DNA of 64,000 nt from Prescottella defluvii (lineage in GTDB: Bacteria; Actinomycetota; Actinomycetes; Mycobacteriales; Mycobacteriaceae), in the NCBI GenBank assembly GCA_029690005.1, contig CP121458.1:2356001-2420000 (forward strand), in the 5' to 3' direction. Numbering within the stretch: the stretch's first letter is position 1; every line of letters starts with the position of its first letter. Shown piece by piece: positions 29,271 to 38,097 of the stretch. Position numbers and translations under genes: made by a program. The notes under the pieces are model-generated. The model saw nothing but the letters and a program-made list of their open reading frames with translations, was not told the origin of the DNA and did not search any database.

Positions 29271-30002
29271 CGGCGGCGGAACTGGTGCTCGTCGCGCACG
29301 GTACCCGCAGCCGCGTGGGCGTCGAAACCGTTGCGGCTCTAGCCGGTGCGGTATCCGAGCGGGTCGGTGCTGTGCGGACGGCGTTCGTCGACGTGCTGGG
29401 GCCGTCGCCGGCCGAGGTGCTGCGCGACGTGAACCCGGTCGGACCCGTCGTTCTGGTCCCCGCCTTCCTGGCGTCGGGAGTACCACGTTCACACCGACGT
29501 ACCGCGCGGCGTGATCGAGAGTGGACATCCCTGGGTGACGGTCACCCGGGCGCTCGGGCCGCACCCAGTGCTGGCGCGGGTCCTCGAACAGCGAGTCCGC
29601 GAATCCGGTTGGCGGCCGGGCGATGCCGTGGTCCTGGCGGCGGCGGGGTCGTCGGACCCGCGGGCCCGTCACGACGTCCGACGTGCCGCGGCGATGCTGT
29701 CGGCGCGGGTCCGACGCGACGTCCCGATCGCGTACATCGCGACCGGGACACCGACGGTGGCCGAGGCCGTGCGGCGGCTGCGAGCGGTGGGGGAGCAGCG
29801 GGTGTTCGTCGCGTCGTACCTGTTGGCCCCCGGCCTGTTCCACGCGAGGCTGCAACAGGCCGGGGCGGACGGCGTCGCGGCGCCGCTGGGCGCTCACCCG
29901 GCGGTCGCCGACCTCGTCGCCGAGAAGTTCTTTCTGGCGAACCCGGCGTCGCGGTTCAGCGGGCGAAACCCAACTGGCGTTCGGCGTTCGATAGCGCGCT
30001 GA
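29267..30002 (+). CDS. Sirohydrochlorin chelatase-like CbiX/SirB (one frame break)
   Basis: This is a CbiX/SirB-type chelatase that would put iron into sirohydrochlorin to make siroheme for NirB. It carries two repeats: ELVLVAHGTRSRVGVET at the start, with the metal His, and VVLAAAGSSDPRARHDV in the second half. The frame breaks near 29478; adding a G gives LASGEYHVHTDVPRGVIESG, which restores the other active-site histidines. As read the 3' end runs to 30002, overlapping the convergent thioesterase gene by 47 bases, so another small error near the end is possible. It ends the nitrate operon. Confidence 0.85.
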
Positions 30003-30762
30003 CGATGCACGTGCCGATCGGGCCGCGCCGGTCGAACATCGTCGTGCTGCCGACGGCGATGCCGTCCACGCTGATGTGGTTGTCCGCCTCGAGGCCGATC
30101 TCGGGTCCTTCCGGCAGACGGGACAGCGCCAGCGTCAGATCGGCGTTGATGAAGCCGATTCCGGCGGTGCCCCAGTTGGTCATCAGGCTCGTGGTCTCAC
30201 CGACCATCGCGGCACGTACGAACGGCGACGGATCCTCGCCGGCGATCACGGGAATCTGGTACTGCCACAACCTTTTTCGGCTCGATCCCTCGTGATCGCC
30301 CAGCGACGGTGTCCAGCCGGCCGGGTGGCCGTCACTGCCGATCCACGGATGCGACGGCGCCTGCAGCGGCTCAAGCAGGCTCAGGGGCGGCGGCTGCGGG
30401 CTGTCGGGGCGGGTCCACAGCTCGCCCGGTGGCTGTGTGGAGCGGCGCAGAAACACCACCGACGCGCGGGCCACGGCCTCGCTCTTCTGAATTACCTCCG
30501 CGTCGGCGACACGGATACGGTTGCCGTCACGCACGCTGCGGGTGACCACGTGTAACTGCTCGGCCCGCGCCGGACGGAACAGGTCGACGGTCAGCCGTGC
30601 GGGAACGAACCCCTCCGCGCCGTGGGCGTCCTCGATCGCCCACGCGAGGATGCCGGTGATCGCGGGACCGTTGATCATGTCGGGCGACCACTTGCTGATG
30701 CCCATTTCCAGTGGGGCGAAACCGTCCCCGTCGCGAGTCAGGAACGCGATCGGCTCGTCCAT
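29956..30762 (-). CDS. Acyl-CoA thioesterase-like double hot-dog protein
   Basis: This 268-residue protein has two hot-dog halves. The first includes [31 protein letters not shown] and ASVVFLRRS; the second has [22 protein letters not shown]. It belongs to the TesB-like (4HBT_3) thioesterases common in mycolic-acid actinobacteria, acting on unknown acyl-CoAs. GAGGAG lies about nine bases upstream of the ATG at 30762. It is convergent with the cbiX gene and divergent from the R2lox gene. Confidence 0.82.
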   Translation of the reverse strand: MDEPIAFLTRDGDGFAPLEMGISKWSPDMINGPAITGILAWAIEDAHGAEGFVPARLTVDLFRPARAEQLHVVTRSVRDGNRIRVADAEVIQKSEAVARASVVFLRRSTQPPGELWTRPDSPQPPPLSLLEPLQAPSHPWIGSDGHPAGWTPSLGDHEGSSRKRLWQYQIPVIAGEDPSPFVRAAMVGETTSLMTNWGTAGIGFINADLTLALSRLPEGPEIGLEADNHISVDGIAVGSTTMFDRRGPIGTCIVSALSNAERQLGFAR

Positions 30763-30840
30763 GTGCAGCTGTACTCCTCACGTGCGGGTGATTCGTTCGT
30801 CTCTGGAACATACGACACCGAAAGTGACGTCCCGCACACC

Positions 30841-30892
30841 GTGGGGTCGGCGGGAACTGTTTCTTGGTGGGGTCGGCGGGAACTGTTTCTTG
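30841..30892. repeat. Perfect 26-base tandem duplication upstream of R2lox
   Basis: Bases 30841-30866 are repeated exactly at 30867-30892. Each unit begins GTGGGGTCGG and ends TGTTTCTTG. It lies in the divergent promoter region between the thioesterase and R2lox genes, about 150 bases before the R2lox ATG. Confidence 0.95.
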
Positions 30893-31039
30893 CGCATCGG
30901 TGTGCAGAAAGTCGGCTCGATCCGGCCGGTGCCGGGCTACGGTGAGGGAGACCGGGCACGCTCGGCCCACGACACATCCAGGTCCAGGACTCGGAGCGTG
31001 CGAGGCGGACGTGGGCGTAGGCCGGGAAGAAGGTTCGAG

Positions 31040-32007
31040 ATGACCGTGACACCAGTCGACAGACAGGGCTTCAGTTCGCTCCGCCGGGGCGGGCTCAACT
31101 GGGATGCGTTTCCCCTCAGGCTGTTCGTGAAGGGCAACGCGAAGTTCTGGAATCCGGCCGACCTGGATTTCACGAAGGACGCCGAGGACTGGCAGTCGCT
31201 CAGCGCCGACGAGAAGCGCAGCGCGACGTACCTGTGCGCCCAGTTCATCGCCGGTGAGGAGGCCGTCACCGAGGACATCCAGCCGTTCATGAAGGCGATG
31301 GCGGCGGAGGGGCGTTTCGGCGACGAGATGTACCTGACGCAGTTCTGCTTCGAAGAAGCCAAGCACGTCCAGGTGTTCCGGCGGTGGATGGACGCGGTCG
31401 GCCTCGACAGCGACCTGCACGAGTACGTCGCTGAGAACCCCCACTACCGCGCACTTTTCTACGAGGAGTTGCCGCGCTCGCTGCGGATTCTCGAGACCGA
31501 TCCGAGTCCCGCCAACCAGATCCGGGCCTCGGTCACCTACAACCATGTCATCGAGGGCAGCCTTGCGCTCACCGGCTACTACGCGTGGCAACGGGTGTGC
31601 ACCGAACGCGGAATCCTGCCCGGCATGCAGGAACTCGTCCGTCGCATCGGGGACGACGAACGCCGGCACATGGCGTGGGGCACCTTCACGTGCCGCCGGC
31701 ACGTCGCCGCCGACGACCGCAACTGGGACCTGGTGCAGCAGCGGATGGCGGAACTGATGCCACACGCCCTCAACATGATCCAGTGGGTCGACGACCAGTT
31801 CGAGGAATCGCCGTTCGGCATCGACTCTCAGGACTACCTGGTCTATGCGGCGGACCGCGCGCAGCGGCGCCTCGGCGCGATCGAGTCGGCGCGGGGCCGG
31901 CCGGTCGAGGAGATCGACCTCGACTACTCGCCCGAGACGCTCGAGGACACGTTCGGGCGGAGGACGCGGCGGTGTTCGCGGAGGTCGCCGCCGAGACGAC
32001 GATGTGA
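31040..32007 (+). CDS. R2-like ligand-binding oxidase R2lox (3' frame break)
   Basis: This is a ferritin-like Mn/Fe oxidase related to ribonucleotide reductase R2, like M. tuberculosis Rv0233, about 322 residues. Metal ligands are visible in [31 protein letters not shown] and [12 protein letters not shown]. The residues that form the unusual valine-tyrosine ether crosslink in Rv0233 are present, with Val three residues after the first ligand Glu (EEAV) and Tyr five residues before the EGSLA ligand (YNHVIEG). The frame breaks near 31960; one G restores [18 protein letters not shown] and TGA at 32005-32007. It binds a long-chain fatty acid in known structures; the physiological substrate is unknown. 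Confidence 0.93.
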
Positions 32008-32062
32008 GGGGCGTCTCTGTCTCAGAGATCGCTTAATCGCCGCGACTACCGTTCGCGGACCT

Positions 32063-33094
32063 ATGAGTGAACACGACACCACCCGCCGTCGGCTCTCCAC
32101 GCGGCAGGTCGCAGCCCTCTTCGCCTTCGTCGCCGTCGCCGTGACCGGCGTGGTCCTGTGGCTCACGCTGGGCAGGAACGACGCGGAACCGGTCACCGCG
32201 GCGCCGCCGTCGTCCGAGGCCTCGACACCCGCCGCCGACGACGGCGTGGCGATCGCCAAGGCCCGCAGCAACCTCTCGCAGGCGAGCCTGCCGCTGTCGA
32301 TGCTCAGCGCCGGTGTCGGCCAGCTGACGGACGGCGGCCGGCAGCTCGACGACGGCGCCCACCAGCTCTCCGACGGACTGGGCCAGGCCCGCGGCGGGGC
32401 CCGGCAGCTGTCCGACGGCCTGACGGAACTGAGCGGTGGCGTCGGGCAGCTCGGTGACGGCGCCCGCCAGGTCAGTGGCGGAGTGGACGAGGTGGTGGAC
32501 CGGCTCGCCGGCCTGGGCGACAAGCAGGCGCAGGTGACGGCGTCGCTGCGACAGGTCGCCGCCACGTTGTCGGTGTCGCCGGACCCGGTCTCCCAGGGTG
32601 CCGCCGCCAAGGTCACGGACCTCGTGGGACAGCTCGACACCCAGGGCCTGGGGCCGGACACGCTCGCCCAGCTCGCGCTGCTGAAGGACGGTGCGCGCCA
32701 GCTCTCGCACGAGCTGAACGATCCGTCGGCCCAGTTCGTCAGCGGTGTCGGCCAGATCGCCGACGGCGCCCGGCAGCTGAGCGACGGACTGGTCCTCCTC
32801 GACGACGGGGGCAGAGCGCTCGCGGACGGCACCGGGCAGCTCGTCGACGGCGCGGCCCCGATCGGTGGTGTGGTCAAGGGGCTGTCGACGAACGTCGCCG
32901 ACGCGTCGAAGGCGTTGCCGGCGGCGAAGGCTCCGGCGTCGGGCGACGGCGACCTGCCGCAGACGGGGGTGCAGGTCGAGGCAAGCGGGATGCCCGCGTG
33001 GGCCTATGCGGTTGCGGCGGTGGCGGTTCTGCTCGCCGTGGCCCTCGCGTGGGGCGCATTCGTCCTGGGCCGCCGTTCCGCGGCGAAACCCTGA
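32063..33094 (+). CDS. Glycine-heptad repeat membrane protein (YhgE/Pip-like repeats)
   Basis: This 343-residue protein has one N-terminal helix ([22 protein letters not shown]), one C-terminal helix ([23 protein letters not shown]) and an Ala/Pro-rich linker. Between them lie two blocks of G-x-x-x-L-x-D/G heptads: about nine units such as GARQLSD and GVGQLGD (residues 84-146), then about six more (240-285). Such heptads occur in YhgE/Pip and phage-infection proteins and form long extracellular coiled rods. Here the usual ABC-2-like membrane part is missing. It starts 55 bases after R2lox, so the two may be co-transcribed. Function unknown. Confidence 0.8.
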   Translation: MSEHDTTRRRLSTRQVAALFAFVAVAVTGVVLWLTLGRNDAEPVTAAPPSSEASTPAADDGVAIAKARSNLSQASLPLSMLSAGVGQLTDGGRQLDDGAHQLSDGLGQARGGARQLSDGLTELSGGVGQLGDGARQVSGGVDEVVDRLAGLGDKQAQVTASLRQVAATLSVSPDPVSQGAAAKVTDLVGQLDTQGLGPDTLAQLALLKDGARQLSHELNDPSAQFVSGVGQIADGARQLSDGLVLLDDGGRALADGTGQLVDGAAPIGGVVKGLSTNVADASKALPAAKAPASGDGDLPQTGVQVEASGMPAWAYAVAAVAVLLAVALAWGAFVLGRRSAAKP

Positions 33095-33140
33095 GCGCAG
33101 ACGGACTCCGCCCCGCCGTTTCTCGAGGCACCATGGTTGG

Positions 33141-34727
33141 GTGACGGTTTCTCAGAGCACGTTCGCGCGCGCAACCGGGGCCGTCGCCGTTGCGACGGCG
33201 GCAAGTCGGGCAACGGGATTCGTACGCACCCTGGCACTGGCCGCTGTGCTTGGGACGGCCGCCGTCGGTGATGCCTACAACGGCGCGAACAGCCTGCCGA
33301 ACATGGTGTACGAGCTGCTGCTCGGCGGAGTGATGAGCAGCGTCCTCATCCCGGTCCTGGCGCGGGCGCGGCTGCGTGGCCGGGCCTTCTCCCGAGTCCT
33401 CACTCAGCGACTGTTGCTCGCGACGGTGCTCGGTGCCGCCGCCGTCACCGTCGCCGCGGTGGTGTGTGCCCCGGTGATCGTCGGCGCACTGGTCCCGGAC
33501 GCGGAGCAGTCACGGTTGGCGACCGTGCTGGCCTACCTGTTGCTGCCGGAGATCTTCTTCTACGCGGTCGCTGCGACGGTGACGGCCGTGCTGAACACCC
33601 GCGACAGCTACGCACCGGCGGCGTGGGCGCCGGTGGTCAACAACCTGATCGTCCTCGCAACGGTGGGGGCCTTCGTGTTGACGCCGGGCCCGGTGACGTT
33701 GACGCCGTCGTCGATGACCACTGCCCAGGTGCTCGTCCTCGGTGTCGGCACCACCGTCGGGATCGTGGGTCAGGCCGCGTGGGCTCTGGCAGCGTTGCGC
33801 CGAACGGGGTTCCGATGGAGTTGGCGGGTGCGGCCGGTGCCGTACACGTGGCGGCCCGTGCAGGTCGGTGGGAGGCTGCTCGGCTGGGTCGTCCTGTACG
33901 TCGTGATCAGTCAGCTGGGTGTCGCGTTCGTCCTGAAGACGGCCTTCAGCCACGGCGGTGTCTCGACCTACACCTACGCCGACCTGCTGTTCCAGTTGCC
34001 GTACGGCATCCTCGGGGTTTCCCTGTTGACCGTGCTCATGCCGCGCATCGCCCGCGCCGTCGCCGTCGGCGATCACGAGGCGCTGGTCGCCGACATGGGC
34101 CGCGCCGCCCGCTACTCGGTGGTCGCCCTGGTTCCCGCCGCCGTCGCGATGACCCTCCTGGGGCCGATGCTCACCACGGTGATGTTCGTCGGCCGGGTGG
34201 ACGTGGACGCGGCCCGGCTCATCGGTGTCGCGCTCGCGGCGTCAGCGTTCGGGCTCCCTCCGTTCGCACTCGTGATGCTGCAGCTGCGTGTCTTCTACGC
34301 GGGCAACGACATGCGCACCCCGACGCTGATCAATGCTGCGATGGTGGCCACGAAGGTGGTCGTGGTCGCCCTCGGCGCGATCCGGCTCCCGAACGAGGCG
34401 ATCGCGGTGATGTTGCCCGTCGCGAGTTCGCTGTCGTACTTCGTCGGGGCCGTCGTCGGGCACCTGGTCCTGCGTCGCCGCTACGGGCTTCTCGGCTTCC
34501 ACACGGTTCTCGAAACGCTGTCCCGCGTGCTGTGGGCGTCGGTCGTGGCCGGGGTCGTGTGTGTCGCGGCCGTCGGACTGGCGCACCACCTCGTCCACGA
34601 CCCCCGGCAGGCCGCGGCGATCACCCTGCTGGCCGCCGTCGCACTCGGTCTCCCGACGTTCCTGCTCGCGGCCGGCAGGATCGGGATCCCGGAGGTCCGT
34701 AACGCCAAGGCGCTCTTGGTCGGTTGA
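33141..34727 (+). CDS. MurJ/MviN-family lipid flippase-like membrane protein
   Basis: This is a 528-residue polytopic membrane protein with about 14 hydrophobic segments in the MurJ (MviN) arrangement. The N terminus holds the family patterns ATAASRATGFVRTLALAAVLG, AYNGANSLPNMVYELLLGGVMSSVLIPVL and later LLFQLPYGILGVSLLTVLMPRIARA. MurJ flips lipid II; this copy lacks the large fused pseudokinase of mycobacterial MviN, so it may be a paralogue moving another polyprenyl-linked glycan. The start is GTG at 33141. It is convergent with a DprE1-like gene 14 bases away. Confidence 0.87.
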   Translation: MTVSQSTFARATGAVAVATAASRATGFVRTLALAAVLGTAAVGDAYNGANSLPNMVYELLLGGVMSSVLIPVLARARLRGRAFSRVLTQRLLLATVLGAAAVTVAAVVCAPVIVGALVPDAEQSRLATVLAYLLLPEIFFYAVAATVTAVLNTRDSYAPAAWAPVVNNLIVLATVGAFVLTPGPVTLTPSSMTTAQVLVLGVGTTVGIVGQAAWALAALRRTGFRWSWRVRPVPYTWRPVQVGGRLLGWVVLYVVISQLGVAFVLKTAFSHGGVSTYTYADLLFQLPYGILGVSLLTVLMPRIARAVAVGDHEALVADMGRAARYSVVALVPAAVAMTLLGPMLTTVMFVGRVDVDAARLIGVALAASAFGLPPFALVMLQLRVFYAGNDMRTPTLINAAMVATKVVVVALGAIRLPNEAIAVMLPVASSLSYFVGAVVGHLVLRRRYGLLGFHTVLETLSRVLWASVVAGVVCVAAVGLAHHLVHDPRQAAAITLLAAVALGLPTFLLAAGRIGIPEVRNAKALLVG

Positions 34728-34741
34728 GCGGCGCGAATGCC

Positions 34742-36165
34742 TCAGTTCAGTTCGAGGCGGCGTCCCAGGTCGGAGAGGAACACGCCGTTCGGATCGATCC
34801 GCCGACGGATCGCCGTCCACTCGGCGACGCGCGGGTACATCGTGTGGAAGGTCTCTGCCGTCGTGCGGGAGTCCTTGGCCGTGTACAGCCGGCCGCCGAT
34901 CTCGAGAACCCGCCGGTCGAGTTCGCGGACGAGCTCGCCGACACCCTTCCTGATCGGGAAGTCCAGGCAGACGTTCCAGCCTTCGGTCGGGAAGGACAGC
35001 GGTGCCCGGTTGCCGGTGCCGAACATCTTGAGGACGTTCAGGAAGCTGACGTGCCCCGACGCCTGCACGTACCGGATGATCCGCTTGAACTCGTCGATCC
35101 GGCCGGGCGGAACCACGAACTGGTACTGCAGAAATCCCTTGGGGCCGTACGCGCGATTCCACTGACCGAACCCGTCGAGGGGATGCAGGAACGTGGTGAT
35201 GTTGTGGATCCGGCCGGTGTACGTCGCACCCGTCCGGTAGTAGCCCTCGCTGAGGGCGGAGAACGTGAGCTTGTTGCCCAGACCGCTCGGGAAGATGTCC
35301 GGCAGTGTAAATAGCTGCGGCGCATCGAACTTCAGTGGTGCACGGCGAAGCGCCAGCGGAAGCTCGTCGGCCTTCGCCAGTCGCCCCCGGGTGAAGTAGC
35401 CGCGTCCGAGGCGGGGTGGTGCGGAGATCGAGTCGAACCACCCGGCGCTGAAGTCCTGGCCGTCCTCCCAACCGTCGAGGTGAAGATCCACCGTCTCGTC
35501 CAGCGACCGCGTCCGCGCGCCGTCCACCAGGAAGTACGCGGTCTCGGTGCGCTGCAGGCGCAGCTTCGCTCTCAGGATGATCCCGGTCAGCCCGACGCCC
35601 GCGACGGTGGCCCAGAACAGCGCACCGTCCGGATCGTCGGGTCCGCCGTCCGGGTCAAGGTCAGGACCCGCCCGTCTGCGACGAGCAGGCTCATCTCGGC
35701 GACCTGGTTGCCGAAACTGCCGGTGGAATGGTGACTCTTGCCGTGGATGTCGTGGGCGATGGCACCGCCGACGGTGACCTGTCGGGTGCCGGGCAGGACG
35801 GGAACCCACAGGCCGAACGGCAGGCACGCCTTGATAAGAGTCTCGAGGCTCACCCCGGCATCGACATCCGCGACGAGCGTCCGGTCGTCGATCGAGTGGA
35901 TCCTGTCGATACCGGTCATATCGATCGTCAATCCGCCACTGTTCTGGGCGGATTCGTTGTACGACCGGCCCAGCCCGCGTGCGATGACGCCACGCCGCAG
36001 GTACGCGGGCTTGTCGGCATTCGCATCGGCGACAGCCGCCACCGCCTCGGCGATAGCTGCCACGTCGTTCGTCGCGAGCACGTGGCCGTCGATCGGCGTC
36101 GTGCGTGTCCACCCCGTCAGCCGGCGGCGTTCCACCGGCAGACTCGTAGCCGTTGTGATCCCCAT
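34742..36165 (-). CDS. DprE1-like decaprenylphosphoryl-ribose 2'-oxidase (one frame break)
   Basis: This is an FAD-linked oxidase closely matching mycobacterial DprE1, which oxidises decaprenylphosphoryl-ribose on the way to the arabinose donor for arabinan. Shared blocks include [70 protein letters not shown] and [21 protein letters not shown] (each given in part). The cysteine targeted by benzothiazinones is kept in [11 protein letters not shown]. The frame breaks near 35625; one added C gives [17 protein letters not shown]. The start is placed at ATG 36165. The usual partner genes dprE2 and aftA are not adjacent, so it may be a second copy. Confidence 0.88.
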
Positions 36166-36371
36166 GGCGGACAACGTACCGGCGTCCAGGCGGTAGTCGG
36201 GTCGGGTACGAATTGCCGGGTGAATCTCGAGGCGGCTGCGCCGAATGGGACACCCCAGGGCGTTTCAGTCGGTATGGTCCTGGACCGATGCCGTGCTCAG
36301 GGGGTGCTCGGCGCAGATCGACGACAGGCCGTGGGCACGTGGGGTGCCGGCCGCAACGGGAGGGTGTTCAC

Positions 36372-37404
36372 GTGAGGAATTCCGAGATCGGGCGTGCCCG
36401 GGTTCTGGCGGCCGCGGTGGTCGTCGCGGCGGCCTCGCTGCTCGCGGTGCCGGCCACGGCGTCCGCGGACAGTGGCGCCCCGCGGCCTTCGACGCCTCCG
36501 GTGCCCGACTGGTGAAGTCGACCAAGACTCCGATCGCAAAGTCACCATCTCGGTGTACTCGCCGTCGATGGACCGCAACATTCCCCTCGAGGTCATCCTC
36601 CCCGCTGATCGCAGTCAGCCCCGCCCGACGCTGTACCTCATCAACGGCGCCGGTGGCGGCGAGGACTCGGCTACCTGGCAGCGCAACGCCGACGTCACGG
36701 ACTTCTTCAAGGACAAGAACGTCAACGTCGTCACCCCGCTCGAGGGCGCGTTCAGCTACTACACCGACTGGCAGAAAGACGATCCGAAGCTCGGCCGCCA
36801 GAAGTGGCAGACGTTCCTGCTCGAAGAACTCCCGCCGGTCATCGACAAGGAGTTCGGCACCAACAAGGTGCAGTCCGTCGCCGCGATCTCCATGACCGCC
36901 ACCTCGGTGCTCAACCTGGCGATCGCCAAGCCCGGCTTCTACAAGAGCGTCGGGTCCTACAGTGGCTGCGCCGAGACCAGCACGTGGGCCGGCCAGAACG
37001 CCATCAAGGTCGTCACCGGTATTCGCGGTGGCGTCGATGTCACCAACATGTGGGGCCCGTTCGACGGACCCGGCTGGGTGCAGAACGATCCGGTCGTCAA
37101 CGCTGAAAAGCTGCGCGGCACCGAGCTCTACATCACCAGTGGCTCGGGTCTGCCCGGAGCACACGAGAGGCTCGACGATCCCGGGATCGACGGGAAGGTC
37201 GGCGCACTCGCCAACCAGGCCATCGTCGGCGGCATCATCGAAGCGGCCACCAACTACTGCACCCACAACCTCGCGTACCGGCTGGCCGATCTGAAGATCC
37301 CCGCCACGTTCGACTTCCGTCCCGGCGGCACTCACTCGTGGGGCTACTGGAAGGACGACCTGCACAACTCGTGGCCGATGATCGCCCGGTCGATGGGAAT
37401 CTGA
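36372..37404 (+). CDS. Secreted mycolyltransferase/esterase of the antigen 85 family (two frame breaks)
   Basis: This is a roughly 344-residue secreted alpha/beta hydrolase that would transfer mycolic acids to trehalose or arabinogalactan. A signal peptide is clear (VRNSEIGRARVLAAAVVV ... AVPATASA). The antigen-85 layout follows: YLINGAGGGEDSATWQRNAD, VNVVTPLEGAFSYYTDW, the nucleophile elbow VAAISMTATSVLNLAI and the terminal His motif GTHSWGYWKDDL. Breaks near 36486 and 36530 are each repaired by one base, giving SGAPAAFDASGARLVKSTK and then SDRKVTISVYSPSMD. The start is GTG at 36372. It is divergent from the DprE1-like gene, suggesting a shared envelope role. Confidence 0.87.
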
Positions 37405-37589
37405 CCGGACGGCCGATCGGGCCGGTCCATCGGCTCCTCCCTTCAGAGCGGCCCCCGAGGTAAGCACCGAGCTTCCACGTCACGCGATCCGATAGTTGCG
37501 CTACGTACCTTCAGGTTGGTTTCATCGACGGGCACACGTGGTCGGGGAAGTCACTGTGGTCGGGGAGGAAACTGGGAGGGTCGGCAGTC

Positions 37590-37943
37590 GTGCCGTATCT
37601 GGGTTTGATCGTGATGGTCCTGTGGATCGTCTGTCTGGTGGACGTCATCGTCGCCGATGAGTACGCGGTTCGGAACATCCCGAAGGTCGGCTGGGTGATC
37701 GTCGTCCTGCTGCTGCCGTTGATCGGGTCGGTGCTGTGGCTCGTCGCCGGACGGCCCGAGGGCGGCTACGCCGCGCCCCGTCGACCGGTCGCGCCGTCGT
37801 CGTACCCGGAGTACGAGCGGCCGGGCCGGCACATCGCGCAGGATTCGGCGGCTGACGAAGAGTTCCTGCGACGCTGCCGCGAACGCGCCGAGGAGCAGCG
37901 CCGCATCGGGCGCGAGCAGCGTCGGGCGCAGTCCGGGGAGTAA
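37590..37943 (+). CDS. Small PLDc_N-domain membrane protein
   Basis: This 117-residue protein has two membrane helices (LGLIVMVLWIVCLVDVIVA and VGWVIVVLLLPLIGSVLWLV) around a short loop, the pattern of the PLDc_N (cardiolipin-synthase N-terminal-like) domain, followed by a charged cytosolic tail rich in Arg and Glu. The function is unknown. The start is GTG at 37590. Just before it, at 37538-37573, two 18-base near-repeats (15 of 18 identical) contain GGGGA tracts that include part of the leader. Confidence 0.8.
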   Translation: MPYLGLIVMVLWIVCLVDVIVADEYAVRNIPKVGWVIVVLLLPLIGSVLWLVAGRPEGGYAAPRRPVAPSSYPEYERPGRHIAQDSAADEEFLRRCRERAEEQRRIGREQRRAQSGE

Positions 37944-38097
37944 CCCGTTTCGCGGGTTTCCGGTCCGGCGTGTCCTGTGTGATTTCCGTCCACCGGAACA
38001 TGACCTACGCCACAACGCCTTTCGGGATTAGCGTGTCGGTCCACCGGCCGGGCTGCGGTCCGGAATCGGATCGAGCGCGAGCAGGAGGCTTCCCCGA

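Noticed and set aside
32320..32870. Possible CRISPR-like or tandem DNA repeats in the heptad gene
   Set aside because: The 21-base periodicity reflects repeated protein heptads; units vary and there are no spacers.
37538..37573. Two 18-base near-identical units before the PLDc_N gene
   Set aside because: Only 15 of 18 bases match and they are G-rich leader sequence near the start codon; too weak to call a regulatory repeat.
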